From positions 6,618,001 through 6,682,000 of the forward strand of contig NZ_CP060825.1 of NCBI RefSeq assembly GCF_014489615.1: a DNA stretch of 64,000 nucleotides. The letters run 5' to 3'. The position numbers and the translations under genes were made by a program. The notes below the pieces were generated by a model that worked only from the letters and a program-made list of their open reading frames with translations, made no database searches and was not told the DNA's origin. How positions within the stretch are numbered: the stretch's first letter is position 1; each line of letters opens with the position of its first letter. Of this stretch, positions 8,522 to 15,591 are shown one piece after another. This DNA is from Streptomyces genisteinicus (GTDB lineage Bacteria; Actinomycetota; Actinomycetes; Streptomycetales; Streptomycetaceae).

Positions 8522-8956
8522 ATGGCGAGCGACATGCCGACCGGTCATGTCTCGGACCTCGACTGGCTGCTCAGCGGTCTCGTCCAGCGCGTGCCGTACA
8601 CCCGCAACGCGGTGCTGCTCTCCTCCGACGGGCTGGTGAAGTCGGTGCACGGCCTGGACGGCGACAGCGCCGACCACATGGCCGCCCTCGCCTCCGGGCT
8701 CTACTCCCTCGGCCGCAGCGCCGGAGCCCGCTTCGGCGACGGGGGCGAGGTACGGCAGGTGGTCGTCGAGCTCGACTCCACCCTGCTCTTCGTCTCCACC
8801 GCCGGCTCGGGCACCTGCCTGGCCGTGCTGGCGGGCCGCGAGGCCGACGCCGCCGTCCTCGGCTACGAGATGGCCATGCTGGTCAAGAGCGTGCGCCCCT
8901 ATCTGGCCACACCGGCGCGCACCCCCGCCGGGGCCCCCGGCGCGCCGGGGCAGTGA
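8522..8956 (+). CDS. cvnB: Roadblock/LC7 protein CvnB
   Basis: This roadblock/LC7-domain protein (144 residues) has the typical LDWLLSGLVQRVPYTRNAVLLSSDGLVKSV opening and a VVELDSTLLFVSTAGSGTCLAVLA core. Such proteins bind small GTPases and may serve as GTPase-activating or scaffolding partners. Two ATGs are possible, at 8516 and 8522. AAGGAG at 8507-8512 is 9 nt before the second and only 3 nt before the first, so 8522 is chosen. It sits between the sensor and DUF742 genes in standard conservon order, overlapping the next gene by 4 nt. Confidence 0.93.
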   Translation: MASDMPTGHVSDLDWLLSGLVQRVPYTRNAVLLSSDGLVKSVHGLDGDSADHMAALASGLYSLGRSAGARFGDGGEVRQVVVELDSTLLFVSTAGSGTCLAVLAGREADAAVLGYEMAMLVKSVRPYLATPARTPAGAPGAPGQ

Positions 8957-9330
8957 CGGTGCCCGCGCCCCTGGACGGGCCGTGGCTCGACGACGCGGCC
9001 GGGCGGCTGATCCGGCCGTACACGGTCAGCGGTGGCCGTACCCGTCCGACGGCCGCGCTCGACCTGCTCTCCCTGGTGATGGCGACCGGGACCACCCCCC
9101 AGACCCATCTCGGTCCGGAGCACGCCCTGGCCCTCGGGCTCTGCCACGGACCGACGTCGGTGGCGGAGATCTCCGCGCATCTGAGGCTTCCGGCCGTCGT
9201 GACCAAGGTGCTGCTGTCCGATCTGGTGGACTGCGGCGCCGTCACCGCGCGGGCTCCGCGCACCGCTGACACACCCACGGACCGTTCACTGCTGGAGGCG
9301 GTGCTCGATGGCCTGCGACGACGCCTGTGA
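8953..9330 (+). CDS. cvnC: DUF742 protein CvnC
   Basis: The 125-residue DUF742 protein starts with a GTG that overlaps the CvnB stop (GTGA). The family signature is visible: LIRPYTVSGGRTRPT near residue 20, then a winged-helix-like segment GPTSVAEISAHLRLPAVVTKVLLSDLVD resembling a regulator DNA- or protein-binding fold. Its role is as the third component of the conservon membrane complex; the biochemistry is unresolved. It overlaps the GTPase gene by 23 nt. Confidence 0.92.
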   Translation: MTVPAPLDGPWLDDAAGRLIRPYTVSGGRTRPTAALDLLSLVMATGTTPQTHLGPEHALALGLCHGPTSVAEISAHLRLPAVVTKVLLSDLVDCGAVTARAPRTADTPTDRSLLEAVLDGLRRRL

Positions 9331-10021
9331 CGACGCCCCCGACCGCCCGCGCGGCGGCGACGGCGTCCGAGACCGCCCGCGGGACCGACCCGGCGACCAC
9401 GCCCGCGACCGTGGCGGCACCGAGGGCGGGGACCTCTTCCCGACCGCGCTGAAGATCCTGGTGGCCGGCGGCTTCGGAGTGGGGAAGACGACGTTCGTCG
9501 GCGCGGTCAGCGAGATCGACCCGCTCAGCACCGAGGAACTCCTCACCCAGGTCAGCGTGGGAACCGACCGCCTCGACGGCATCGAGTCGAAGAGGACGAC
9601 CACGGTCGCCATGGACTTCGGCCGCATCACGCTCGACGCCAGCCATGTGCTGTACCTCTTCGGCACGCCCGGCCAGGAGCGGTTCTGGTTCATGTGGGAC
9701 GAGCTGTCCGAGGGCGCGCTCGGCGCGGTCGTGCTCGCCGACACCCGGCGCCTGGAGGAGTCGTTCTCCGCCGTGGACTTCTTCGAGCGGCGCGGCATCG
9801 GCTTCGTCGTCGCAGTCAACGAGTTCGACGGCGCCTACCGGTACGACGCCGACGAGGTCCGGGCGGCGATCGACCTCAGGCCGCAGGTGCCGGTCGTGCT
9901 GTGCGACGCCCGGATCGCCAGTTCCGGCATCCGGACCCTGGTCACCCTCGTCCAGCACCTGCTCACCACCACACCCGACGTCGTGCCGGGCACGGCACAG
10001 AGCCATGGAGCACCGCGATGA
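9308..10021 (+). CDS. cvnD: Conservon GTPase CvnD
   Basis: This Ras-like small GTPase has 237 residues. A charged, Arg/Asp-rich N-terminal tail of about 42 residues precedes the G domain. G1 is GGFGVGKTT (54-62), G3 is FGTPGQERF (about 119-127, DxxG replaced by TPG as usual in this family) and NEFDGAY is the G4-like segment. It is the nucleotide-switch component of the conservon and probably interacts with CvnB and CvnC. The start lies inside cvnC, so tight translational coupling is likely. The ATGA overlap with the next gene extends the operon to a GAF protein. Confidence 0.93.
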   Translation: MACDDACDDAPDRPRGGDGVRDRPRDRPGDHARDRGGTEGGDLFPTALKILVAGGFGVGKTTFVGAVSEIDPLSTEELLTQVSVGTDRLDGIESKRTTTVAMDFGRITLDASHVLYLFGTPGQERFWFMWDELSEGALGAVVLADTRRLEESFSAVDFFERRGIGFVVAVNEFDGAYRYDADEVRAAIDLRPQVPVVLCDARIASSGIRTLVTLVQHLLTTTPDVVPGTAQSHGAPR

Positions 10022-10575
10022 CGTACGACCCCACCGGCCATCTGCTGCTCACCCCGGTGGACCCGGAGGCGCCCGCCCGGGTGCGGCGGCTGAGCCAACT
10101 CGGCTTCGGGGACCGGCCCGACCCGGCGTTCGACGCGTTCGCACAGCGGCTGGCGGAGACGACCGGTGCTCCGTACTCGATGGTCAACTTCATCGACGAG
10201 AACCGGCAGTTCTTCGCCGGACTGCACACCCCCGGCGGCGGCGACCTGAACGCGGCCGCCTCCTCCCCCGACGTCGGCCGCTTCATGGCGCGCGACCACG
10301 GCTTCTGCCCGCACGTGGTGGTGCGGCGCAAGGCGCTGGTGCTGGAGGACGTCTGCGACTACCCGCGCTTCGCGGGCAACCCCGTCGTCGACGAGATCGG
10401 CATCCGCTCCTACCTCGGGGCGCCGCTGATCGATCGCACCGGCATCGCGCTGGGGACGATCTGCGTCGTCGACACCGAACCGAGGCCCTGGGGAAGGGCC
10501 GGCCTGGAGACCATCAAGTCGCTCGCCGCGGAGCTGATCGAGCAGATCCACCGCAGGGAGGACGGCACCGTCTGA
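10018..10575 (+). CDS. GAF-domain protein, fifth conservon gene
   Basis: The 185-residue single GAF-domain protein (about 25-175) has LAETTGAPYSMVNFIDENRQ and the late SYLGAPLIDRTGIALGTICVVD. Between them lies DHGFCPHVVVRRKALVLEDV, with a Cys-Pro-His motif often seen in GAFs that may bind haem or a chromophore. Its ATG overlaps the CvnD stop (ATGA), so it is part of the operon. The fifth position in conservons is often a cytochrome P450 or absent, so the GAF protein may supply the sensory input or be an output partner. A perfect hairpin follows directly. Confidence 0.85.
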   Translation: MTYDPTGHLLLTPVDPEAPARVRRLSQLGFGDRPDPAFDAFAQRLAETTGAPYSMVNFIDENRQFFAGLHTPGGGDLNAAASSPDVGRFMARDHGFCPHVVVRRKALVLEDVCDYPRFAGNPVVDEIGIRSYLGAPLIDRTGIALGTICVVDTEPRPWGRAGLETIKSLAAELIEQIHRREDGTV

Positions 10576-10585
10576 CGGCCCCCGT

Positions 10586-10634
10586 GCCGCCGCCGGCCAC
10601 CCGCCGCCGTGCGCGGCGGGTGGCCGGCGGCGGC
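10586..10634. terminator. Perfect 22-bp hairpin, bidirectional terminator
   Basis: Two fully complementary 22-nt arms (10586-10607 and 10613-10634) flank a 5-nt loop. The hairpin begins 11 nt after the conservon operon stop and faces the convergent acyl-CoA dehydrogenase gene. It is one of the strongest terminators in the window. Confidence 0.85.
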
Positions 10635-10736
10635 GTGCGCGCTCCTGCGGACGAGCGCCGGCCGGCGTGCGCGCCCCCGGACAGCCCCCGGGCGGCGCCT
10701 GGGACGCGCTCGGCCGCGCCACCGGGGGCGGGGCCC

Positions 10737-11933
10737 TCAGCCGGCGTGCGCCATCCGCACCACGTCGCCGAGCCGTGCCGACCACTGGCCCTTCTCCTTG
10801 CCGAGCGCGACCTCGGCGAGGCGGAGCAGCTGGATGTCGGAGGTGCCCGCGGGGGCGACCATGTGCAGCGCGTCGCGGAGGTACCGCTCCACCGGACGGT
10901 CGGTGAAGAGGCCGGCCGCGGCGTGGATCTCCATGGCGCACCGGGCCGAGTCGATCGCCGACTCCACGTTGACCAGCTTGGCGTTCATCAGCTCCGCGTC
11001 GCAGGGCAGCCCCTCGTCGAGCAGATGCACCGCGTGGTAGGCGGCCAGCCGCGACGTCATCAGCCGGGACTGCATGGCACCGAGCTTGAGTCTGACCGAG
11101 GGCAGTTCGTGCAGCGGCTTGCCGTAGCGCCGGCGCTCCTCGCAGAACCGGATCGTCTCCTCGAGGATCGCGCGGTGGATGCCGAGGGACACCGCGGTGA
11201 GGTTGGCCCGCCCGTAGAGCACGCTGGAGGAGTACGCGACGGCCAGCCCGTCGCCCTCGCCGCCCAGCAGGCTGGAGGCGGGGACGCGGCAGTCGTCGAA
11301 GTGGAGTTCGCCGAAGCCGAAGCCGTGCAGGCCCATGGTGGGTCTCTGCTCGCCGACGCGGAATCCGGGCCGGTCCGACTCGACGAGGAAGGCCGACAGG
11401 CCGTCCGGGCCGGGACCGGTCCTGACCACCACGCCGTGGAGATCGCCGACGTGGCTGTTGCCGACGAAGACCTTCCGGCCGTTGAGGACGTACTCGTCGC
11501 CGTCCCGGACGGCGGTGGCCCCCATGCCCAGCACATGGCCGCCGGACTCCGGCTCGGTGACGGCTATGGTCGGCAGGCATGCGCCGGCGGCTATCGAGGG
11601 CAGCCAGGCCTTCTTCTGCGCGTCGCTGCCGAAGTGGAGGATCTTGGCGACGCCGAGCTGGGACGCCTGGACCATCGCCCCCATGGCACCGCTCACCCGG
11701 GACAGTTCCTCGATGACGATGGTCTTGGCGAGATGGCCCAGGCCCGCCCCGCCGTACTCCTCGCCGATGGTCACCCCGAGCCAGCCCTGGCGCGCGATGT
11801 GACGGGACACCTCCCGGTCCACCGTCCGGGCCGCCTCCATGGCCGGAACGCGCGGTCGCACCTCGCGCTCGGCGAACTCCCTCACCTGATCGCGCAGCCG
11901 GTGGTGCCTCCGGCCGGCGAAGTATCCGTCCAT
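10737..11933 (-). CDS. Acyl-CoA dehydrogenase family protein, atypical active site
   Basis: This 398-residue flavoprotein has the full acyl-CoA dehydrogenase fold: N-terminal helices with GVTIGEEYGGAGLG (54-67), the beta-barrel with AVTEPESGG (124-132) and LNGRKVFVGNS (150-160), and the C-terminal helical domain with RRYGKPLHE. At the usual catalytic base position (YEGTSEIQ in short/medium-chain enzymes) it reads PAGTSDIQ, with Ala362 in place of Glu. At the alternative position used by isovaleryl-type enzymes it has Gly241. It may therefore be a non-dehydrogenating member, an ACP-dependent oxidase-like enzyme, or use another base. The ATG has GGAGGGGA upstream. It stands alone; function unassigned. 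Confidence 0.85.
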   Translation of the reverse strand: MDGYFAGRRHHRLRDQVREFAEREVRPRVPAMEAARTVDREVSRHIARQGWLGVTIGEEYGGAGLGHLAKTIVIEELSRVSGAMGAMVQASQLGVAKILHFGSDAQKKAWLPSIAAGACLPTIAVTEPESGGHVLGMGATAVRDGDEYVLNGRKVFVGNSHVGDLHGVVVRTGPGPDGLSAFLVESDRPGFRVGEQRPTMGLHGFGFGELHFDDCRVPASSLLGGEGDGLAVAYSSSVLYGRANLTAVSLGIHRAILEETIRFCEERRRYGKPLHELPSVRLKLGAMQSRLMTSRLAAYHAVHLLDEGLPCDAELMNAKLVNVESAIDSARCAMEIHAAAGLFTDRPVERYLRDALHMVAPAGTSDIQLLRLAEVALGKEKGQWSARLGDVVRMAHAG

Positions 11934-12538
11934 CGCGAGCTCCCCTCCGCGAACGGCTGCTCGCGCGTCTGCGCCAGCAGATGGTGCACCGGCGGCGGCT
12001 CCGTCCGGGACGGGCCGGCCGCCTCAGCCTGCGGACCCGTCCCGACCGGAACAACACAGAGACGGACATTGGCTGATATGAGGGGCCTTGACATGTGATG
12101 CGGATGATGTTCGCCGTGGTGCGGAAGCGCCCCTCGATGTCCCGGGTCACGGTTAATCCGACCCTTCCCCCTGAAGGTGCCGCTGCCACATCCCGCGGGC
12201 GCGGAGTTCCCCGGCACTGGCGAGAACCGCTCTCCCCGCGAGCGCGCGAGCCCCCGTGGCGGCCTCGCGCGCCCATCGGGCGAATCGATTCATCGCCGGT
12301 TGGGACCGAAAGTCACCGTTCAGGAGCGGGAAAGGACCGCAGACACCCGCGCACGGTGGCGAGGTGCGGAGCGCGAGTAGCTCGACCCAGAGGGGGTGCG
12401 CGCGCCCCGGCGCGCCGATGCCAGCCGCGCGCTCCCTGTGGAGCCCGCGGTGGGACCCTCCCGGGCGGGGGCCGCCCCGGCACGGCGGGGGTGGTCCGCG
12501 CCGGCAGGGGCGTGCCGGCAGAGGCGTGCCCGCGCCGG

Positions 12539-12664
12539 CATGCCTGCACGGGCATGCCTGCACGGGTACGCCTCCACGGGCATGCCTGCACGGGCATGCC
12601 TGCACGGGCATGCCTGCACGGGCATGCCTGCACGGGCACGCCTGCACGGGCACGCCTCCACGGG
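12539..12664. repeat. Nine tandem copies of a 14-bp unit
   Basis: Nine head-to-tail copies of CATGCCTGCACGGG are present. Six match the consensus exactly. The third (12567), eighth (12637) and ninth (12651) vary at the second to third base or at one internal base. Most junctions form the 8-bp palindrome GGCATGCC, so the array is a ladder of short dyads every 14 bp. A degraded copy lies just upstream at 12525-12538. It is not coding. Confidence 0.9.
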
Positions 12665-12672
12665 CGCGCCGA

Positions 12673-12725
12673 GGTCCGCTCCCGTACCGGGACGTGCCCC
12701 GGGTCCGCTCCCGTACCGGGATGTG
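12673..12725. repeat. 24-bp direct repeat pair
   Basis: GGTCCGCTCCCGTACCGGGA followed by (C/T)GTG occurs at 12673-12696 and 12702-12725, 29 bp apart with a single difference. The CCGTACCGGGA core appears a third time in the hairpin immediately downstream. Confidence 0.8.
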
Positions 12726-12762
12726 ACGTCGCCGTACCGGGACCCGGGTACGGCGACGTCAC
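12723..12762. repeat. Perfect 16-bp inverted repeat
   Basis: GTGACGTCGCCGTACC (12723-12738) is perfectly complementary to 12747-12762, with an 8-nt spacer. It lies 85 bp before the acyltransferase GTG and does not immediately follow a gene, so it could be an operator, an attenuator or a structural element rather than a simple terminator. Confidence 0.85.
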
Positions 12763-12846
12763 GGAGATGAGTACGCGACCTCAGGCCGGGCCGCGCCCGG
12801 CCGCCGAGGATGAAGGCCAGCACCGCCGACCTCTGGAGACCGTCCC

Positions 12847-13509
12847 GTGCTCAGCCGCCTCGCCGACATCCTGGTTCCCGCCTTCGGCCGACTCTCGGTC
12901 ACCACCCACCCCGGCCTCGACCTGGCACCGGGGAGCATCTTCGCCGCCAACCACACCTCGCTCGCCGACCCCGCCGTCGTGGTCGCCGCCCTGCACCGCC
13001 TCGGCGTCGAACCGGTCGTCATGGCCACCGCCGGCCTGTGGCGGGTGCCCGTCCTCGGGCGCTGCCTCACCCGCGAAGGCCACATCCCCGTGCACCGCGG
13101 CGACCGGCGTGCGGCGGCCGCCCTCGACCTGGCCGCCCGCGCCCTCGGAGAGGGGCGGCACCTGCTCATCTACGCCGAGGGCGGACTGCCCCGCCGCAGG
13201 GATGCCGCGGAAGCGCCCCCCGGCGACTTCCGGACCGGTCTCGCCCGGCTCGCGGAGCGCACCGGCGCGCCCGTGGTCCCGGTCGGCCAGGCCGGCGCCC
13301 GCCGCGTCACCTCGGGCGGCACCGTGAAGCAGCTCGCGGGCCTGGCCACGGCACCGCTGCGCCGTCCCGGCCTCCACGTCCACGTCGGCGCCCCGATCCG
13401 GCCCACCGGCGACAGCGCGGCACGCACCGTCCTGGCCCGTACCGCCGTCACCCGGGCCTGGCGCACCGCGGCGGCTCACCTCGACGAGCCCGCGGCCCTC
13501 GCCGCGTAG
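12847..13509 (+). CDS. 1-acyl-sn-glycerol-3-phosphate acyltransferase-like (PlsC family)
   Basis: The 220-residue protein belongs to the PlsC family, which transfers acyl groups to lysophosphatidate or similar acceptors at the membrane. The catalytic NHTSLAD (NHx4D, about residues 37-43) and the acceptor-binding EGGLPRR block (about 111-117, in place of the usual EGTR) are present, followed by the VVPVG strand. It lacks a clear transmembrane helix and is at the short end of the family. The GTG start has GGAG 9 nt upstream. It is a single gene downstream of the structured repeat region. It could act on another lipid or a polyketide precursor. Confidence 0.85.
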   Translation: MLSRLADILVPAFGRLSVTTHPGLDLAPGSIFAANHTSLADPAVVVAALHRLGVEPVVMATAGLWRVPVLGRCLTREGHIPVHRGDRRAAAALDLAARALGEGRHLLIYAEGGLPRRRDAAEAPPGDFRTGLARLAERTGAPVVPVGQAGARRVTSGGTVKQLAGLATAPLRRPGLHVHVGAPIRPTGDSAARTVLARTAVTRAWRTAAAHLDEPAALAA

Positions 13510-13605
13510 CAGCCCCGCTCCAGCCGGGGGATGCGCACCCCGCGTCCCGGCGCCGGCCGCCGGGACGCGGAGCGCCCCGGCGTGCGAGGCGACTGAGCGC
13601 CGGGC

Positions 13606-13636
13606 TTGACCCTCACGCCGCGTGAGGCCGGAGGGT
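13606..13636 (+). promoter_or_regulatory. MerR-type promoter with palindromic operator
   Basis: TTGACC (13606-13611) and GAGGGT (13631-13636) are separated by the 19-bp spacer typical of MerR-activated promoters. The spacer holds a dyad of two 8-bp arms, CCTCACGC and GCGTGAGG (13611-13627), around one base. Transcription would begin at about the ATG at 13644, suggesting a leaderless message. The MerR gene is second in the operon, so autoactivation is likely. Confidence 0.75.
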
Positions 13637-13643
13637 GGCGTGC

Positions 13644-14207
13644 ATGAGCGACCACTACAACGCGTTCGAGATCAGTCCCGTCCCCGCCCCCGGTCCGGAC
13701 GCCGTGCCGCCGGAGCCGTTCCACGGCATCTACGGCATGCCCGCCTTCGTGACGATCCCCACGGACGACCTCGCGGCCTCGGCGGAGTTCTGGGTGCGCG
13801 GACTCGGGTTCTTCGAGCTGTTCGCCATCCCCGGCACGCTGGTGCACCTGCGCCGCTGGGCGTTCCAGGACGTGCTCCTCGTCGCGGCGCCCGGTGTGCT
13901 GGACGAGGCCCCGGCGATGAGTCTCAGCATCGCCTGCGTGCTCGACCAGGTCGACTCCCTCGTGGAGTCGTGCCGTGCCCTGCGCCCGGACTGTGTCGAG
14001 GGCCCCCGCGACACGTACTGGAACACCCGGGACGTCACCGTGATCACCCCCGAGAAGGCGCGGATCGTCCTCACCGCGGCGAAGCCCTTCGACCCGGCCG
14101 GTCAGGAGGCACGGAACCTGGCGGCCATCGGCATCACCGGACCGGACGACACCCCCGGCGGACCGGGCACACCCGACACCCCCGGCGACAATGCGGAACA
14201 TGCCTGA
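13644..14207 (+). CDS. VOC-superfamily (glyoxalase/bleomycin-resistance-like) protein
   Basis: This 187-residue VOC-fold protein has FVTIPTDDLAASAEFWVRGLGF at residues about 36-57, the classical first beta-alpha-beta module, and a second module with DTYWNTRDVTVITPE. Such proteins bind metals and either transform or sequester small molecules, including drugs. The ATG at 13644 is preferred over the GTG at 13635. The apparent GGAGG upstream coincides with the -10 of the MerR-type promoter, so the message is probably leaderless. The gene overlaps the following MerR regulator and is probably the effector arm of an inducible resistance or detoxification response. The Pro/Gly-rich tail (last 25 residues) is disordered. 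Confidence 0.85.
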   Translation: MSDHYNAFEISPVPAPGPDAVPPEPFHGIYGMPAFVTIPTDDLAASAEFWVRGLGFFELFAIPGTLVHLRRWAFQDVLLVAAPGVLDEAPAMSLSIACVLDQVDSLVESCRALRPDCVEGPRDTYWNTRDVTVITPEKARIVLTAAKPFDPAGQEARNLAAIGITGPDDTPGGPGTPDTPGDNAEHA

Positions 14208-15003
14208 CACCTCCGACTCCGGCGGCCTGACCGTCGGCCGGGCCGCGAAGCTGCTGGGAGTGACGGTCCGCACCCTGCACCACTGGGACGGGATCGGCCT
14301 CGCCCGTCCGTCGCTGCGCACGGCCGCCGGATACCGCCTCTACACCGCGGCCGACACCGTGCGGCTGCACCGCGTCGTCGTCTACCGCGAGCTCGGACTC
14401 GACCTGGAGTCGATCCGGGCCGTGCTGGACGACGCGACCGCGGACGTCCCCGCGGCCCTCCGGGCACAGCGCGCCGAGATCACCGAGCGGATCGAACGCC
14501 TCCGGCGGCTCGGCACCGGACTGGACCGGATGATCGAGGCACAGGAGCGCGGGATGCTGCTGACCGCCGAGCAGCAGGCGCAGATCTTCGGTCCCGACTG
14601 GGACCCGGAGGGGCCCGTGAAGGCCCGTCGGCTCTACGGCGACACGGAGCAGTGGCGGCAGTACGCCGAGCGCGCGGCCACCCGCGGCCCGAAGGAGTGG
14701 CAGGCCGTGGCCGACCGGGCGGCCCGCCTCGACCACGCGCTCGGGGAGGCGATGGACGCCGGGGTGGAGCCCGGCGGCCCGGAGGCGGAGCGACTGGTCG
14801 AGCGGCACCGGGAGGTCTTCTCCGCGTACTTCCCCCTCACCCGGGAGATGCAGGTCTGTCTCGGCCGCATGTACGAGGACGATCCGGGCTTCGCCGCCCA
14901 CTACGACGGCGTCCGCCCCGGCCTCGCCGGCTGGTTCCGCCGCCTCGTGGACGCGAGCGCACGCGCCCACGGCATCGACCCCGACACCGCGGAGTGGCGG
15001 TAG
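14191..15003 (+). CDS. MerR-family activator with TipAS-type sensor domain
   Basis: The regulator (270 residues; an alternative ATG at 14200 removes three) has a MerR winged helix (LTVGRAAKLLGVTVRTLHHW, then GYRLYTAADTVRLHRVVVYRELG). A long helix carries the dimer coiled coil (residues about 75-120). The C-terminal TipAS-like antibiotic-recognition domain (about 150-270) has the helical QWRQYAERAATRGPKEW and FSAYFPLTREMQVCLGRMY segments. TipA proteins covalently bind thiopeptides and related drugs and activate their own promoter. It overlaps the VOC gene by 17 nt, so the pair is probably transcribed from the MerR-type promoter at 13606. The inducer is not known; the TipAL Cys that captures drugs cannot be confidently aligned. 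Confidence 0.88.
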   Translation: MRNMPDTSDSGGLTVGRAAKLLGVTVRTLHHWDGIGLARPSLRTAAGYRLYTAADTVRLHRVVVYRELGLDLESIRAVLDDATADVPAALRAQRAEITERIERLRRLGTGLDRMIEAQERGMLLTAEQQAQIFGPDWDPEGPVKARRLYGDTEQWRQYAERAATRGPKEWQAVADRAARLDHALGEAMDAGVEPGGPEAERLVERHREVFSAYFPLTREMQVCLGRMYEDDPGFAAHYDGVRPGLAGWFRRLVDASARAHGIDPDTAEWR

Positions 15004-15141
15004 CGCGAGACACGCCGGGCCGTCGGGCGGGCGGGGCGCCGGGCATCCGTCCGGCGCGGACGGCCGCTCCCCGGGAGCCGTGCCGCGCCGCACCGGCGCG
15101 CGTCACGCGCGCTCGCCGGCGCCGCGCACTACCGTCGCCCC

Positions 15142-15510
15142 ATGGTCACCGCCGACGACGTCCGCAGGATCGCGCTCTCGCTGCCGCACGCCCAGGAGAA
15201 GATCGCCTGGGGCATGCCCACCTTCCGGCTGGAGGCACGCGGCCGGATCTTCGCCTCCCTCGACGACGAGGACCGCGTCATGGGCGTCAAGTGCCCCCGC
15301 GAGGACCGTGCCGCGCTGATCGCCTCCGAGCCCGGCAAGTTCTTCCTCCGCGAAGGGCACGACGACAACTACGCCTGGCTGCGCGTCAATCTCGCCGCCC
15401 TGGACGACGAGGCCGAACTCCGCGCCGTCCTGGAGGACTCGTGGCGTCAGGCCGCCCCGGCCCGCCTCCGCGCCGCGCACCCGGAACTGGGGGTGCGGGA
15501 CGACGGGTGA
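15142..15510 (+). CDS. MmcQ/YjbR family protein
   Basis: The 122-residue protein has the YjbR/MmcQ fold: RIALSLPHAQEKIAWGMPTFRL at the N-terminus, KCPREDRAALIASEPGKFF in the middle and WLRVNLAALDDEAELRAVLEDSW near the end. Members are small CyaY-like proteins, thought to bind DNA or protein, with no defined enzymatic role. TACCGT at 15130-15135 ends 6 nt before the ATG and no Shine-Dalgarno is visible, pointing to a leaderless transcript. It is convergent with the transketolase operon across a shared hairpin. Confidence 0.85.
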   Translation: MVTADDVRRIALSLPHAQEKIAWGMPTFRLEARGRIFASLDDEDRVMGVKCPREDRAALIASEPGKFFLREGHDDNYAWLRVNLAALDDEAELRAVLEDSWRQAAPARLRAAHPELGVRDDG

Positions 15511-15538
15511 GGCGCCGCGGGGCCCCGGCGCGCGGGAC

Positions 15539-15581
15539 GGCCCCGGGAGGCGGACCCGGCCCGGTGCCGCCTCCCGGGGCC
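15539..15581. terminator. 15-bp-stem bidirectional terminator
   Basis: GGCCCCGGGAGGCGG (15539-15553) pairs perfectly with 15567-15581 around a 13-nt loop, between the convergent YjbR and transketolase genes. Confidence 0.8.
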
Positions 15582-15591
15582 ACCGGGCCGG

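Larger units (their letters stand above)
11934..12846. other. Gene-free region with repeats and hairpin
   Basis: More than 900 bp lie between the acyl-CoA dehydrogenase start and the acyltransferase. Open frames cross it only because of its base composition: the 14-bp repeats are not a multiple of three and no frame resembles a protein family. Its structured elements are listed separately: the 14-bp array, a 24-bp direct repeat and a 16-bp-stem hairpin. The 11.9-12.1 kb part should contain the acyl-CoA dehydrogenase promoter. Confidence 0.6.

Noticed and set aside
12539-12664. CRISPR array
   Set aside because: The units are contiguous 14-bp repeats with no spacers, and there are no cas genes.
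12153-12823. Repetitive open frames over the 14-bp repeats (His/Cys/Ala-rich peptides)
   Set aside because: Frames exist on both strands in several phases, arise from the repeat composition, and match no family; no ribosome-binding site.
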